Under the pieces are notes generated by a model. It was given only the letters and a program-made list of their open reading frames with translations. It was not told where the DNA came from and ran no database searches. From NCBI GenBank assembly GCA_032358165.1, contig JAALGY010000063.1:124001-188000 (forward strand): a stretch of DNA of 64,000 nt, given 5' to 3'. Source of the stretch: Diplosphaera chodatii (Eukaryota; Chlorophyta; Trebouxiophyceae; Prasiolales; Stichococcaceae). A program made the position numbers and the translations under genes. This document shows, in pieces, positions 35,614 to 47,094 of this stretch (position 1 is its first letter; each line of letters opens with the position of its first letter).

Positions 35614-37994
35614 TTACTTGCCCGTGACCTTGGCATACCAGTAGATGCCAGAGTCCTTATCCTGCTCCTGCACGACGCGTGTGTGCTGCCAGTTCTCCCA
35701 CAGCGCAGTGTACACCTAAAGGTGGAAGAACCAACTGATCAGCACCGCATGCGCATCGGTGAACTTTGCAGGGCGCGCAACTGCTCATAGTATCTTGCAC
35801 GCGACTACAGTGCACAAGATGGCCACAAGCCACACAAGCGTCACACACCTCGCGGCTGTCCCACATGTAGTAGTCGCCCAGCACGGGCTTGATGGCCCGG
35901 GTGGCCTCCTCCGCATGGTAGTGCGGCATCTGCACCCCAGGCAGATAGTAAACAGACATTACGAACCAGCAAACGCACAGCAGCACAGCCCAGAGTGTGG
36001 TGACCAGTATGTACATCAAGGCGTGTGACGACGCTTGTAAACAAGGCAGCACCTGGGAGAACAGGTGGTGCGCCACATGTGTGTCAGCAATCTGCGCAGC
36101 AACAACCAAATGCGTGAGCCAGTAACACGACCGCATGAGGAATTATTTGTGCCATGCGCAATCAACAAAGTCTGTCGTGCTGGTGCATCTGACTGGTAGC
36201 GAACTGCTGCTTACGTGGTGGTGGAAATAATTGAAGATCCCATATGAACGGTCCACTGTTGCCAGTGCTCCGCGCAGCCAATCCCACTCCTTATCCTCGT
36301 AGTGAGGTAGTGACCTGCAGTTGGTGACACGACTCTGCAGTGAGTGCTGTTGAAACTGCAGGCAGCCTATATCCTGGCAAGCCTTCTGTTGCGGGGGCAC
36401 CTCCTACCTGTGGGTGTGCTGTAAGAGCGTGATCATCACCAGCCAGTGGTTGACCTGCGGATGCAGCAGTGCTGTCAGATGGCACAGACGATGCATGTCT
36501 TGCAGACATGTGTGCATTTCACTGGACACTTGTCAGGCAAACAGTCAGTGCAGTCAAAATGTGCTGCAGCATCAGGACTGTGGGGCACACCACAAGGTAA
36601 GGGATGATGTACACGCAGGTGAGCCACGCCCAGCCGTACGCCTGGGCAGCCCGCCAAAGGATGCCGCCAAACACCACCAGGGCCAGGTCACTGATGAACA
36701 CCTATGGGCGGAAAGGCAGGACGTGATGTGGCATGCACAGCATTGCTGCATCACAGGACTTCATGGGATCGTTTGTCTGATCAAGATGGTCGTGCGCAAG
36801 GGTTGAAAAGCAGTTGATGCAAGGACATGAACCAAAACCGCTTTGCAGCGCACCTCCACGCGTTCCCGCTTGGAGAAGATCTCGGAGTAAGGGTCGAAGT
36901 GGTTGACCCAGCGGCTCTTGTACGGCCGGCCAGTGACATTGAAGAACAGGTACGTGGGCCAGCCCATCGTCAGCGTCACGAAGATGTATGCAAAGCGCCC
37001 AAGCGCATAGTCGTGGACGGTGAAGTCCGGTGGGTGCTCCGCCTTTTTGGGCGGCACAAACACCTGCCAGCGCCACACGCAGTTCGACCAGGTGCTTGCT
37101 ACTCAGGTTGGCACTGCCAACAGGTGGAGACACAGCTGTCATGATTGCCAGTGATGTTTTGAACCCCGCAAGTACTAGATCCCTCACTTCGTCCTTTGCA
37201 AGGCTGCCGGTGTTGATATGGTGCCGCCTGTGCGAGTGCTTCCTGCATGCCATGGAACAGCACATAAAGTCAGCTCGTCTGCAAGCATGGTCGTGCACGC
37301 ATAATCCATGAGATCCTCACAAACTTGATAACGCTTCATTCGTGACGCCATGATCATCTTACCAGGAGTAGTAGGGCACTAGCAGGCACGTGTGCACCAC
37401 CAAACCCACTGCATCGTTCACCGTCTGGTACTTTGAAAACGCCTGGCACAAAGAACAATCCGTGTGAAAGTGGGCAGGTGGAGTCTTCGACGTGGATCAC
37501 GCATGCAAATGCTGCTTGGCACAGATTGCGGGTGCTGAGGTTGCCTCACACACCTGGTGGCCGCACTCGTGGGCGATGACCCAGAGGCCGGTGCACACTG
37601 CGCCCTGCAGCACCCAGTACGCGGGCCACAGCAGGCCCCACCGGACCAGCGCCGGCACAGCCGGGTGCGAGAACAGTGTCGAGCAGAAGTATAGGAAGGC
37701 GACAGCCGCCAGATCATCACCCAGATAGGCACTGGACCGCAGCAGACTGCGCTCAAAGCAGTGAGGCGGGATCGCCTTGCGCAGGGTGCCAATTGTGAAT
37801 GGCGGCGTCGCAGTTGGCTGCCGCTTGGGCGGCGCCTGCCCCTGGCACATGCTCCCTAGCCAAGCGGTCCTGCAGCTGTGAAGTTCGTGAACATTCGTCG
37901 CAACAGCATCCTGAGCAGTTGCATGCAGTCGCTGGCAGTGTACCAGAAAGCGTCTGATTTCTGATACTGTGACCAGGTGATCCGTCATATCCAT
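35614..37994 (-). CDS. FAD2: FAD2-type omega-6 (delta-12) fatty acid desaturase
   Basis: Membrane di-iron desaturase converting oleoyl to linoleoyl chains on ER phospholipid. All three His boxes are visible: IAHECGHQ near 37570-37545, SHRRHHINTG near 37235-37200 and THVAHHLFSQ near 36085-36050. Other FAD2 landmarks are FTIGTLRKAIPPHCFERSLL, LGWPTYLFFNVTGRPY (as TMGWPTYLFFNVTGRPY here), DPYSEIFSKRERVEV, EWDWLRGALATVDRSYGIFN, MPHYHAEEATRAIKPVLGDY and the C-terminus GIYWYAKVTGK. The likely start is the ATG at 37850 (MCQGQAPPKRQ), which gives a normal short FAD2 N-terminus; an in-frame ATG at 37994 would add 48 residues. A transit-peptide-like frame further upstream (38050-38257) has no ATG and does not splice in phase, so I leave it out. 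Confidence 0.92.
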
Positions 37995-38584
37995 TTACGA
38001 TGAGACACTCGTGACATGCTGTCGATGTTATGCAACTTGACGCACTGCCCTTCTGACTCACTTGTAGCCGCGGTGACGATCGCCGTGAAATATCTCACAC
38101 TGCGGCGTGTCCTGCTGGCAAGCCGCGCAGCTGGCGGCGCCGTCCGAACAAGACGGCTGCTCGCTGAGCCGCTGTGATGATGCGAGTGATACGGAGAGGC
38201 AAGGCTGTTCTGGGGCTGCAACGTTGGTGTTTTCAGGAGCCGTCGCGGTCCATCCAAATCGAATATCCAGCCACCCTGTCTGACTCCGATTGGGCGCGGC
38301 CTAAAGACCGTTTACGAGGTGGGTTAGCAGCGCCCTACAATAAAGCCGCCCTGCGGCAGCCAGGTTACTCTGCTTTGAAAATTGAAGTGTCAACCTCAGC
38401 GGCTCGCAGACCAATGTACTTTCATCACACAAAACACACATTTTGCTCAGCTGGTGCATATCGACTTGACGCTGCACAAGTGCCCGTCAGCCGGTAGGAT
38501 GCATGTGCACCCGGATGCCACTAGAGTTGCATGATGGCGGTAAGGTGTTTGTAGACCCAGCATTGAACACGAAGTGACAGAGCC
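37995..38584. promoter_or_regulatory. Intergenic region between divergent FAD2 and SUN genes
   Basis: About 590 bases between the furthest possible desaturase start and the SUN ATG. It contains an Arg/Ser/Ala-rich open frame on the minus strand without a start codon. It is otherwise featureless to me. Confidence 0.35.
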
Positions 38585-41395
38585 ATGAGCGAGCTGCCCG
38601 AGTCCACTCCCGCGAAGCAGCGCGGACGCAAACCCGCTGGGCGCCGTGCAACACGCAGCACAGCCAAGCCGGGCAAGGCAGCAGCGGCTGGTGATGATGC
38701 GACCGCCGATGTGCAGGATGTGCAACACATCAGTTCGCAGCCTGCGAACACCCAGCCTGATTCCCAGCAACCTGAGTCTCAGCAGCACGAAGTGGCTGCA
38801 GCGGCGACATCACAGCGCAGACGGCAGCCGGCCGCTGCTGCGCAGCCCGCGACCAGCAGCATGACGAACAACACCGCACGTCAGAGCGGCCGGCTCGGCA
38901 GCCGCCTCACGGGCACGCACGCCGCCATCCCTGCGGGAAGCACAATCACCGTGCATGAGGTGGCTGATCCCAGACAATCAGACATCAAAATTTGCTGATT
39001 GGTCATGTGTGCGACCCGCAGACGTCGTTGCAGTGCCATGACCGGTGTACAGTCTTGCAATGTAGGACGATGACGCCGGCGACAGCGACGCGCACATGCA
39101 GAAACCACAAAGCGCGGCACCATGGGCTGATGCCTGCCGCCATGCCGCTGATGTGGCCACAGCACATGCGAAGCATGCATGGCTGGAGCTCAGGGCTGGC
39201 CGCGTGACGCCGCAGGTAGAGCAAGCCGTCCCGATGTCTTCCCCTGGCAGGGCTGAATCATCAATCAACCTTGAAGAGGGCAGCGTGCGTACAGGCCCTT
39301 TGTGCTGCCTGTGTGCCACAGCTCGTCTGCTATATGTGCCAGGACGTGCATGTGGTGCCTGCAGCTCGCCACTGCGGTGGCCACGGCAGTTTTGCTCTGG
39401 CTGGCAGCCAGCAGCATCAGCAGCTGGCACACGGCTACTTCCATGCGCAGCAACATAGCAGCATTGTCGCAGGCGCTGGACGGCAGCAGGTTGCAGATCG
39501 CGGCCCTGCGGCAACAGCTTGACAGCGCGCTCAGTCAGCAGGACGGCCAGCACAGCAGGTAGCGCTTTGTAGCTTGCCAAGCGCATGCAGGCTTGCATCT
39601 ACCTTCTGAAGAGGAAACACATATCCGTATGTTGACCTGGCAGCTGGATCTCAGATGTACGGCCCTGTGCTCAGCTGTGCCCAGACGCATGCAAATCTTT
39701 GCGCTGTCTATGAGTCCGTACATTTCCTGCAGCCAGCAGGAGGTGCAGCGGACAGTGCAGTACTTGCAGAAGGAACTGCAGAGCGCCAAGGCAGCCACGG
39801 GCAACCTGCACGCCCAGTACGCAGCGCAGCAGGCGCACTGGGAGGGTGTCGTGAAGAACTTGCAGGTGCTGCAGCACCCGGACACGCCGGTTTTTCATCG
39901 AGGCATGGTTATTCGGTTGCTTCCCGTTGCACGAGCAGCCACAGCTGCCGTATTATATCTGGCTGTTATGCCCCAGATGATGGGCAGGTTGCCACAACTT
40001 AACTCGGCGCTCATGATTCAGGCACAGCACAGCAACCAGCAGCAGCAGTGGGAGCGTGATCTGGCGCAGCTGCAATTGGAGATGGGCGCCACAGGGCAGC
40101 TGTCGGCCGCGGCTGCACCCGGTGACGAGGCAGCGGCCACGCAACATTGGTCCCGCATCCGAGACAGCGTGTTCCTGCACATGCGCCGAGTGCTGGACAG
40201 CTTTGCAGCCGACCGCACGGTCAGTGACCAGGCTCAGCTTGCTCGCATGCGCTGTGCTCGGATGCACGCCTAGCCTGCTGCAGGTTCCATGCTATGCTAA
40301 AGGCCTTCTGTGCTGGTCGTGTTGCGAGAGTCAACCACGGGATACATATCCATGTGCAGCTGATCTGGCTGATGTAGGCCACCTGGTGCTTTGCAGGGGC
40401 TTGCGGACTATGCGCTGGCGTCAGCGGGTGGCCGGGTGGTGGGCCACTCCCTGCTGGCGGCAGAGGGCCGGCCGCGCTGGGCGGTCGCCCTGCAGCGCGC
40501 GGCCCGCCTGGTGCCCGGCGGCCTGCTGCCCTTCGTGCACCCGCACGCGGACGAGGTGTGAACGCTTGTGATCCTGTGCCCCTGCACTCACTTTGCGCAG
40601 CGTGCATGCACAACTAGGTGTGACATGTGCCAGTTTGCTTGTCGTCAGCCACGACTGTGCTTTGCTGCTGTGCCATCAGCGCTCATGCCTTGTTGCACCT
40701 GCTTGCTGCAGTACCTGCTGTCTCCAACTGAGGGCCTGCCGGGCCGGTGCCTGGCGCTGAATGGGAGCGCAGGCCATGTCGACATCCGCCTGCGCACCGC
40801 AATCCAGCCGCAGGTGCCTACGCAGATTTAGCTCCTTGTCAGCGCAGTTGGACTGTCCTGCTGTGCAAGCTGCCAGCTGTTCGACGCCTCCACCTGGCAC
40901 TGATGATCCTGACACGTTCCTAACAGGCGGTGACCCTGGAGCATGTGCCAAAGGCGATAGCCTTTGACACCAGCAGCGCTGCACGCCAGGTGGCGGTGCT
41001 GGGCTTCCACGGCCAGCCAGGCGCCCGGGGCACCACCAACAGCTCAGCGCTGCTGACTTTTGCCTACGACCTGACCAAGGGTGGGTGTGCGGGCATCCCC
41101 AAAGCCAATTCGCATTTGGATTGCTGTGACAGGCAGGACCATTTGCAACGTTTTCCCGCAGGTCCCGTGCAAACGTTCCCTGTCAAGGGTGGGGCGGGTG
41201 GCAAGTTTGACCACATCCGCTTTCAGGTACCTGGTGCTTCCAGTGCGACTTTGGCTGTCTGCCCTGACTGCTGTGCTGTGTGTCTGTGATTACAGCCATG
41301 CTCATGTGCAGGTGACGTCAAACCACGGCCATCCGAAGTACACCTGCTTGTATCGGCTGCGGGTGCATGGCAGTCCAGCAGCAAGTGACACATGA
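38585..41395 (+). CDS. SUN: SUN-domain inner nuclear envelope protein
   Basis: Inner-membrane half of the LINC bridge that links chromatin to the cytoskeleton. Exon 1 (38585-about 38990) encodes a basic, Gln/Ala/Ser-rich nucleoplasmic region with an AT-hook-like core KQRGRKPAGRRATRS. A transmembrane helix (TAVATAVLLWLAASSISSW) follows near 39370-39425. Then comes a luminal coiled coil: LSQALDGSRLQIAALRQQLD, VQRTVQYLQKELQSAKAATG, WERDLAQLQLEMG and IRDSVFLHMRRVLDSF. The C-terminal SUN domain (about 40400-41395) reads DYALASAGGRVVGHSL, GRCLALNGSAGHVDIRLRTA, VTLEHVPKAIAFDTSSAARQ, FTAYDLTK-like LTFAYDLTK, QTFPVKGG, and NHGHPKYTCLYRLRVHG. This is canonical order with the family ending YTCLYRxRVHG. 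Confidence 0.9.
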
Positions 41396-41661
41396 AGAGC
41401 ATGCACGATCACTCTGGGCACATGCCTGCGTGCTGCCCATGCTGCGTCCCAGATTGTAGACCGGACGAACAATGGAAGGCTGCATGGTTGTGCAGCTGCT
41501 TTTCGTATGTTCAAGAATATGCTCTAATGCCTACACTGTTAGAAAGAAGTGGACACGCTGGCTCTGAGCTCATGTGCGCACAACATCACCACGTTCACCA
41601 GCCAGACTGAAGCCTGACGTACTTCACAGAGCAAATGCTGGCCTGCTCTCTCGGTGCACTT

Positions 41662-43968
41662 TCAATCACGCTTGGTGTCCGCCTCGTGGACTGGGATTGT
41701 AAGGCAGTCAATGCCTAGATAGCCGCAGATCTGGCTGATCACGCTGCGAGCATCGAACCAACAACTAATGAAACAAGATGGGTTGCTGCATAGTTGCTGC
41801 TGCAGGTCAAAGTCGGCAGGCACGTACAACAGGAACGCAGGTCATGTTGACAGCATGCCACCACCTGAAGACATAGTGAAAGTAGCCGGCCAGGATGATT
41901 CCCACTGCTGCCCATGCCATGAGTGGCGGATCAATGATCTGCATTGGCAGCATACTGGCATGACATCATGAATGTGCACGCGACGTCAAGTTCCCTCTGA
42001 TACAAGGACACACAAGACAGCAAAAGCTGCACGGTTGTAATAACACGCCTGAAGGTAGCTGTTGCCGATGACAACCACCAGGAGTGTGATGGGCCACCAG
42101 AACACCTCGAATGGCTCCTTGCACATGTGGCACATGATCATGCGCGTTGCCTGCAGCCAACATGCTGTATCAGCGGCAGCGCATGGCAGACTTCTGCTGC
42201 GACCCTGTGCAGTCACAAGCACAAACCGGCAACAATATTGTGTGCGGTGTACGTGGCACATCCATACTCATGCTCATCACCTGCAATGCGTAGACCATTC
42301 CGAAGATTGCAAAGGATGCACGCAGCTGTCCTGGCGCGCTCATGTGCTGTGACTTCAGAACGGCGCCCAAGTAGAACATCAGTGTCAGCTGCAGCAGGTG
42401 CGCTGTGGCTACCCGCCGTCCCAGCCGCTGCAAGCATTCCGAGCATTGGTTGATCCCTAGGCTGGGGTACCATGCGAAGGCGCACTGCACACGCACGCTC
42501 AGGTGGTGGTCAGGCGGTTGTCAGCAGGGCACCTTGTTGCCCCGCCCATCCGCGGGCAGCATGTAGCGCGTCAACTTGAACACCCTGTAGAGCTGCCCAA
42601 CCAGCTGCTCGCACCCAAAGGTCACCACCTGTGCAATGTGCGCAACAAGCTTAGGGACATGCAGCTGCATGTCGTCAGTGCTGGGCCTGTGGAGCAGGCG
42701 TGATGCTCGGCACGATGGAACTCCATGTGTCATGAGCATGTCAGCGGCTCACGAAAGCGATGATGGTTTCGTTCACGGTGGCCTCGGCGACGCGCTGCGG
42801 CAGCCATGACGGCGGCTTTACATGCAGGATGTCCCGGACCTTGGACGCCCACAGCCAGGGGCCCACGGCTGCCGTGATCCAGTTGATCACCACCAGCAGG
42901 TAGTTGGCCTCAGTCACGCCCCAGTACCCATTGCCATACCTGCACCACCACCAAGCTGGCATCATGGCGATTTTTAGCCCCTATGAGACGGTTGCCATGT
43001 TCCCACAGCTGCATAACCGAATATACAATGTGCCATGTACAAGGTGTGCAAACATCCCGGGGGCAATGCCACTCACAACATGAGGCCGGTGTGGTATTCC
43101 TCCCACTGCGCAGCCAGCCACGGGATCATGATCGCCAGCGTGCCGATGACGACCAGCGGGCCAGAGCCGAGCGCCAGCGTGCCCGCCATCTGTGCCGTGA
43201 TGAGGTGCACCGAAAGCGCGTCGCACCCTGCGCAACCCGCCATGCACACGAAGCGTCAGCAGAGCGACTGCCGCCTTTCGCGTGCTGAGCTGCAAGGTCA
43301 ACACCTTTCAGTCAGTGTGCAGCAGTGGACGCAGGCACTGGAGCCCGCACCGTGGTCGAACAGCTGGCCGAGCGGTGAGGAGCTCTTTGTGCGGCGCGCC
43401 TGCTTGCCATCCAGGCAGTCCAGATGCAGGTACATTAGCACTGCAAAGCCGCTGAGGAAGTACACCCACGATGGTGCGACGCCTGCAGTCACAGCAGCTG
43501 GAGGACGTCCAAACGCCGCATGAAGCCCTGTTTGTCCAGACCAGCAGGAAGCCAATGGCAGAACGTCAAGCCGGGCAGCCACGCTACGGAGGCAACCACC
43601 ACCTTCAAACTCTGGCAGGTATATCGCAGACGCCGCGTATCCGACAACCAGTCCCATTGTGCCCAGCAACGTGATCAGGTTTGGCGCCAGCCACATCGGA
43701 AAATAGTTCACAATCCCTGCGCATGGGTGGCAGGAGTGTTGAAGACCATCAAGCGGCAGCGCATGGCGTTGAACGACCCACAACTTCCACAGGGAGGGTA
43801 CAGCAACATGCAGATGGAGATGAAACACGATCACTTACAGTTCCAGAAGGGCTGGTGCACATCATCTAGCCAGGTATAGCCGCCGCTGTGATAGACATAC
43901 TGCTTCAGGCCTTGCAGGCCGCGTTCTGATAGATACGGCATGTCTGGTATGATGAAGGACGTCCACAT
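41662..43968 (-). CDS. AAPT: CDP-alcohol (amino-alcohol) phosphotransferase, ethanolamine/choline type
   Basis: Makes phosphatidylethanolamine and/or phosphatidylcholine from CDP-amino-alcohol and diacylglycerol in the ER (last step of the Kennedy pathway). The start ATG at 43968 gives [20 protein letters not shown], then [20 protein letters not shown], a plant AAPT hallmark. The CDP-alcohol motif DG-x2-AR-x8-G-x3-D-x3-D is present as [20 protein letters not shown] and continues across an intron into [10 protein letters not shown] near 43225. Hydrophobic exons give about eight to ten membrane helices, for example [40 protein letters not shown] and [20 protein letters not shown]. The C-terminus is [20 protein letters not shown]. 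Whether it prefers ethanolamine or choline cannot be told from sequence alone. Confidence 0.92.
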
Positions 43969-44477
43969 CGGCACGTGAGTGGCGCGTCTACTGCTGCAAT
44001 GCAGCGAGACCGGAAGGTAGACTGCTGACAGTGCAAGATCAACACTTGTCTGCTTGCTCTATGAACTGCTGTGGACTGAGCAGAGCGCTCGCACACCTGC
44101 AATTTCAGGTTTTGCAGTGTTTGCGGTTAGCAGATTATAGGGTGCACATCATGCATGGGGGGAGTGCAAAACGCGAATCTGCTTGGCAGCGAGCAACGAG
44201 AGCTGGGATGCTGACTGCATGCCAGCATGTCATGCACCCTGGACGCTGGGGCTGCAGGCACACACACCTGTTAGCTCCTTGTGCAGCACAGTGGCTGGCA
44301 GCACTACGGCACGGATCAACAGTGTGACGACGCAGCCCTTGTAGATGCGTCTTGCATCTGCCAGCTCGTCTTGTGCATGCACTCGAAAAGACCTCTAGCA
44401 GATTCATCCCTGCAGCCTTGACGTCCTGATCCGCTCAAACGCGCCGCTGCAATTTTGCATCATTGGTTTACCTTAGG
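43969..44477. promoter_or_regulatory. Intergenic region between divergent AAPT and eIF2B-beta genes
   Basis: About 510 bases. I see no coding exon, RNA gene or repeat. Confidence 0.35.
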
Positions 44478-46957
44478 ATGAACATACCGGACGCTGTGCT
44501 GGAGGCGGCTGACGAGTTCATTGCGCAGCTGCGGCGGCGGCAAATCGAGGGCTCCCTACCCTGCGCCAAGCGTACTGCCGAGATCCTGCGGCTGCTCATC
44601 ACCAAGAGCCGGCATCCGACAGCAGAAGTGTTGCTGGAGGATGTGCGCGTGCTGGGCATCCGGCTGCAAGCAGCCAAGCCGCTGGGTGAGCTTCCTCGGG
44701 TGCATGTCTTCAGAGCAGGCAGGCGCGGTGGTTCTGCCGACTGTCCAGCTACAGCAATGCCCGACAGACGCCATCCGGACGATGCGACGAGCTTCTTGCT
44801 TCGGATTCTGCAGAGCTGGCGGTGGGCAACACCGTGCGGCGGGTCATGCACCTGATTCGGGAGGAGTCGCAGGTGGAGGACGAGGAAGATGAGGCCTCAG
44901 CACGCTCAGGATCAGGAGGCAGCCCGCCGACGCCACGCCGGGGCGTGCACTTTGCGGCGGAGGCAGCGCCCAAGGCTGCGGCGGTGGCCAGCGGCGGGGC
45001 GCACGGCCTGCTGTCGCGCGCGCTGCGGCCGACTGTGCTGGCCGCCCGCCAGCGGTCGCTGCACAACCTGCTGGATCTGGGCGTCTCCGCCAGCGCAGAG
45101 TTGGCCATCGCGGCAGTCGACGCCCAGGTGGTAGTGGCTGCTTGTTTCCGGCGCTTGTGCTGCTTGGCTTTTGGTGCGGGGCTGGTGACAGGTTCGTCCC
45201 TGCCACCGTCAGGACGTCTGACGCCCTGTCCATACAGGCACTGCCCCCAGGAAGGGCCGCAGGCGGCGCAGCGCCTGGCCGAGGCAGCAGCCATGAGTCG
45301 CTGGCATCTAGTGTGGCAGGCAGCCGCCAACACAGCCAGGTGGGTACACCGCTGCTGGTGCAACCAGTGCAGCACACATCAATAGTGGGTCACCCAGGTG
45401 GGTTGGTACGGGGTTGTAGCATTGTTACGGCAGAGCGCCAACATCCGCTACACCAGGCGAGCTCAACATGACTGGGACCGGCATGCAGGCCCCCAGCGAG
45501 GCAGGTGACTCGGATGCCGGCGACCCGCGCTCACGCCGCCGGGAGCGGGCCAAGGCGGAGGTGTGGAAGGGGCGCGCCAGCATCATCGAGGAGATGAACG
45601 AACTGCTGGACGAGCTTGACGTGAGCCTACCTGCACAGCTAGCAAGCTGTCACTGGGTTGCAGCATGCAGCACGCAACTGCAGATCGCGGTCAAGTGGTG
45701 TAGGCCTGCAGTCAATAGCAACTACTCAACCTGCGCCTGCAGGAGATAGATGGCAACATTGCACAGCAGGCAGCGGAGCACATCCACGCCAACGAGGTCA
45801 TCCTAACATTTGGCGCCAGCAACACGGTGACGCTGTTCCTGAAGGAGGCCACCAAGAAGCGCAACTTCCAGGCGAGCTGGCACTTTGCGGATGCAACCCC
45901 CATGATTCCCGTGCATTTTGGGCGCTCATGCTACAGATACGAGGTGCGTATGCGCAGCTGACTGTGCCGACATGTGACGCTGCAGCTGGTCGCTGCTGAG
46001 GGTGCGCCGAGCTTTGGCGGGCACGGCCTGGCCATGGAGATGGCGCAGCTGGGCGTGCCGACGACCCTAATCCCGGATGCCGCAATCTTCGCCATGATGG
46101 CGCGCGTCAACAAGGTTCGGTCACGAGGCAGTCGTGCCGCTGCGCAGCTTGTGCGCAGCGGCCAGATGCGCTGATGTGTGGCTCTGTTTTGCACGTCAGC
46201 TACTCAATTAGACTCTTGCCGGTTCACTGTGGTCACAGGTGCTGGTGGGGGCCCACACGCTGCTGGCCAACGGTGGCATCATCGCACCAGCTGGCACGGC
46301 TCTGGTGGCGCTTGCTGCCAAGAAGCATGCGGTGCCGCTTGTTGTGCTCGTGGTGAGCGGGCAACTGGATACGACAAAGCCTGTGTGTGCGTTGCTGCTG
46401 CAGTCATCCGCACTGCATTGCCTACTAGAGAACGGGCGTTGTATCACAGACAGTGGCTGAGTGAGCCTGTCGCTGCTCAGGGTCTGCACAAGCTGTCGCC
46501 CATGTTTCCGCACGACCCGGCAGTCACCTTCAACGACTTTAAGTCGCCCGGCAACGTGCTGGAGTACGACGCCCTGGCCGAGACCCTTGCTGCCTCGGCC
46601 CCAGACGACGACTCCACCTCCGAGTTCACGTGCGTCGTTGACCACAGCAACTGCGGAGTCTGCCTGTTTGAGCTGCTCTGATGCTTTGTGAACTTTAAAC
46701 AGGGTCATAACACGTCGCTTCAGAAGCGCCTGGATACGTGTTGCTAGCTTTACATATTGTGATGGCATCTGTGCAGGTACCTGCATGTGCCAAACCCGAT
46801 GTACGACTACGTGGCGCCGGAGCTGGTCAGCCTGTTTGTCACGGATACCGGCGGGTACCAGGGGTCATACGTTTACAGGCTGCTGGCAGAGTACTATACA
46901 CGAGACGACTACATGCTGTCTGAGGACTTCCTCGATCAGCTTGTGTACTCTTCTTGA
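44478..46957 (+). CDS. EIF2B2: Translation initiation factor eIF2B subunit beta
   Basis: Regulatory subunit of the guanine-nucleotide exchange factor for eIF2. The start ATG at 44478 gives MNIPDAVLEAADEFIAQLRR, then CAKRTAEILRLLITKSRHPT, GNTVRRVMHLIREE, an acidic/Ser-rich insert, and WKGRASIIEEMNELLDELDE. The Rossmann-like half follows: IHANEVILTFGASNTVTLFL, FGGHGLAMEMAQLGVPTTLI, DAAIFAMMARVNKVLVGAHT, LLANGGIIAPAGTALVALAA, KLSPMFPHDPAVTFNDFKSP and the C-terminal VPNPMYDYVAPELVSLFVTD. This is the expected order for eIF2B beta. The stop is at 46955-46957, 137 bases from the convergent RabGAP stop. Confidence 0.93.
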
Positions 46958-47094
46958 GCGCTACATGGTCACTCACAGAAATGCTACACTGTATGCTTCC
47001 TGGAAGCTATATTGTACATTCTGACATATCTGTCCTACTGCTGCACCCTGGGGCCTGTAGAACTGTCCTGCTACACGACAGATTCAGGGACCGA

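Noticed and set aside
38050..38257. Arg/Ser/Ala-rich minus-strand frame as a transit peptide for the desaturase
   Set aside because: The frame has no ATG, and its GTGAGT donor leaves a phase that does not match any acceptor of the first His-box exon; the ATG at 37850 gives a normal FAD2 start.
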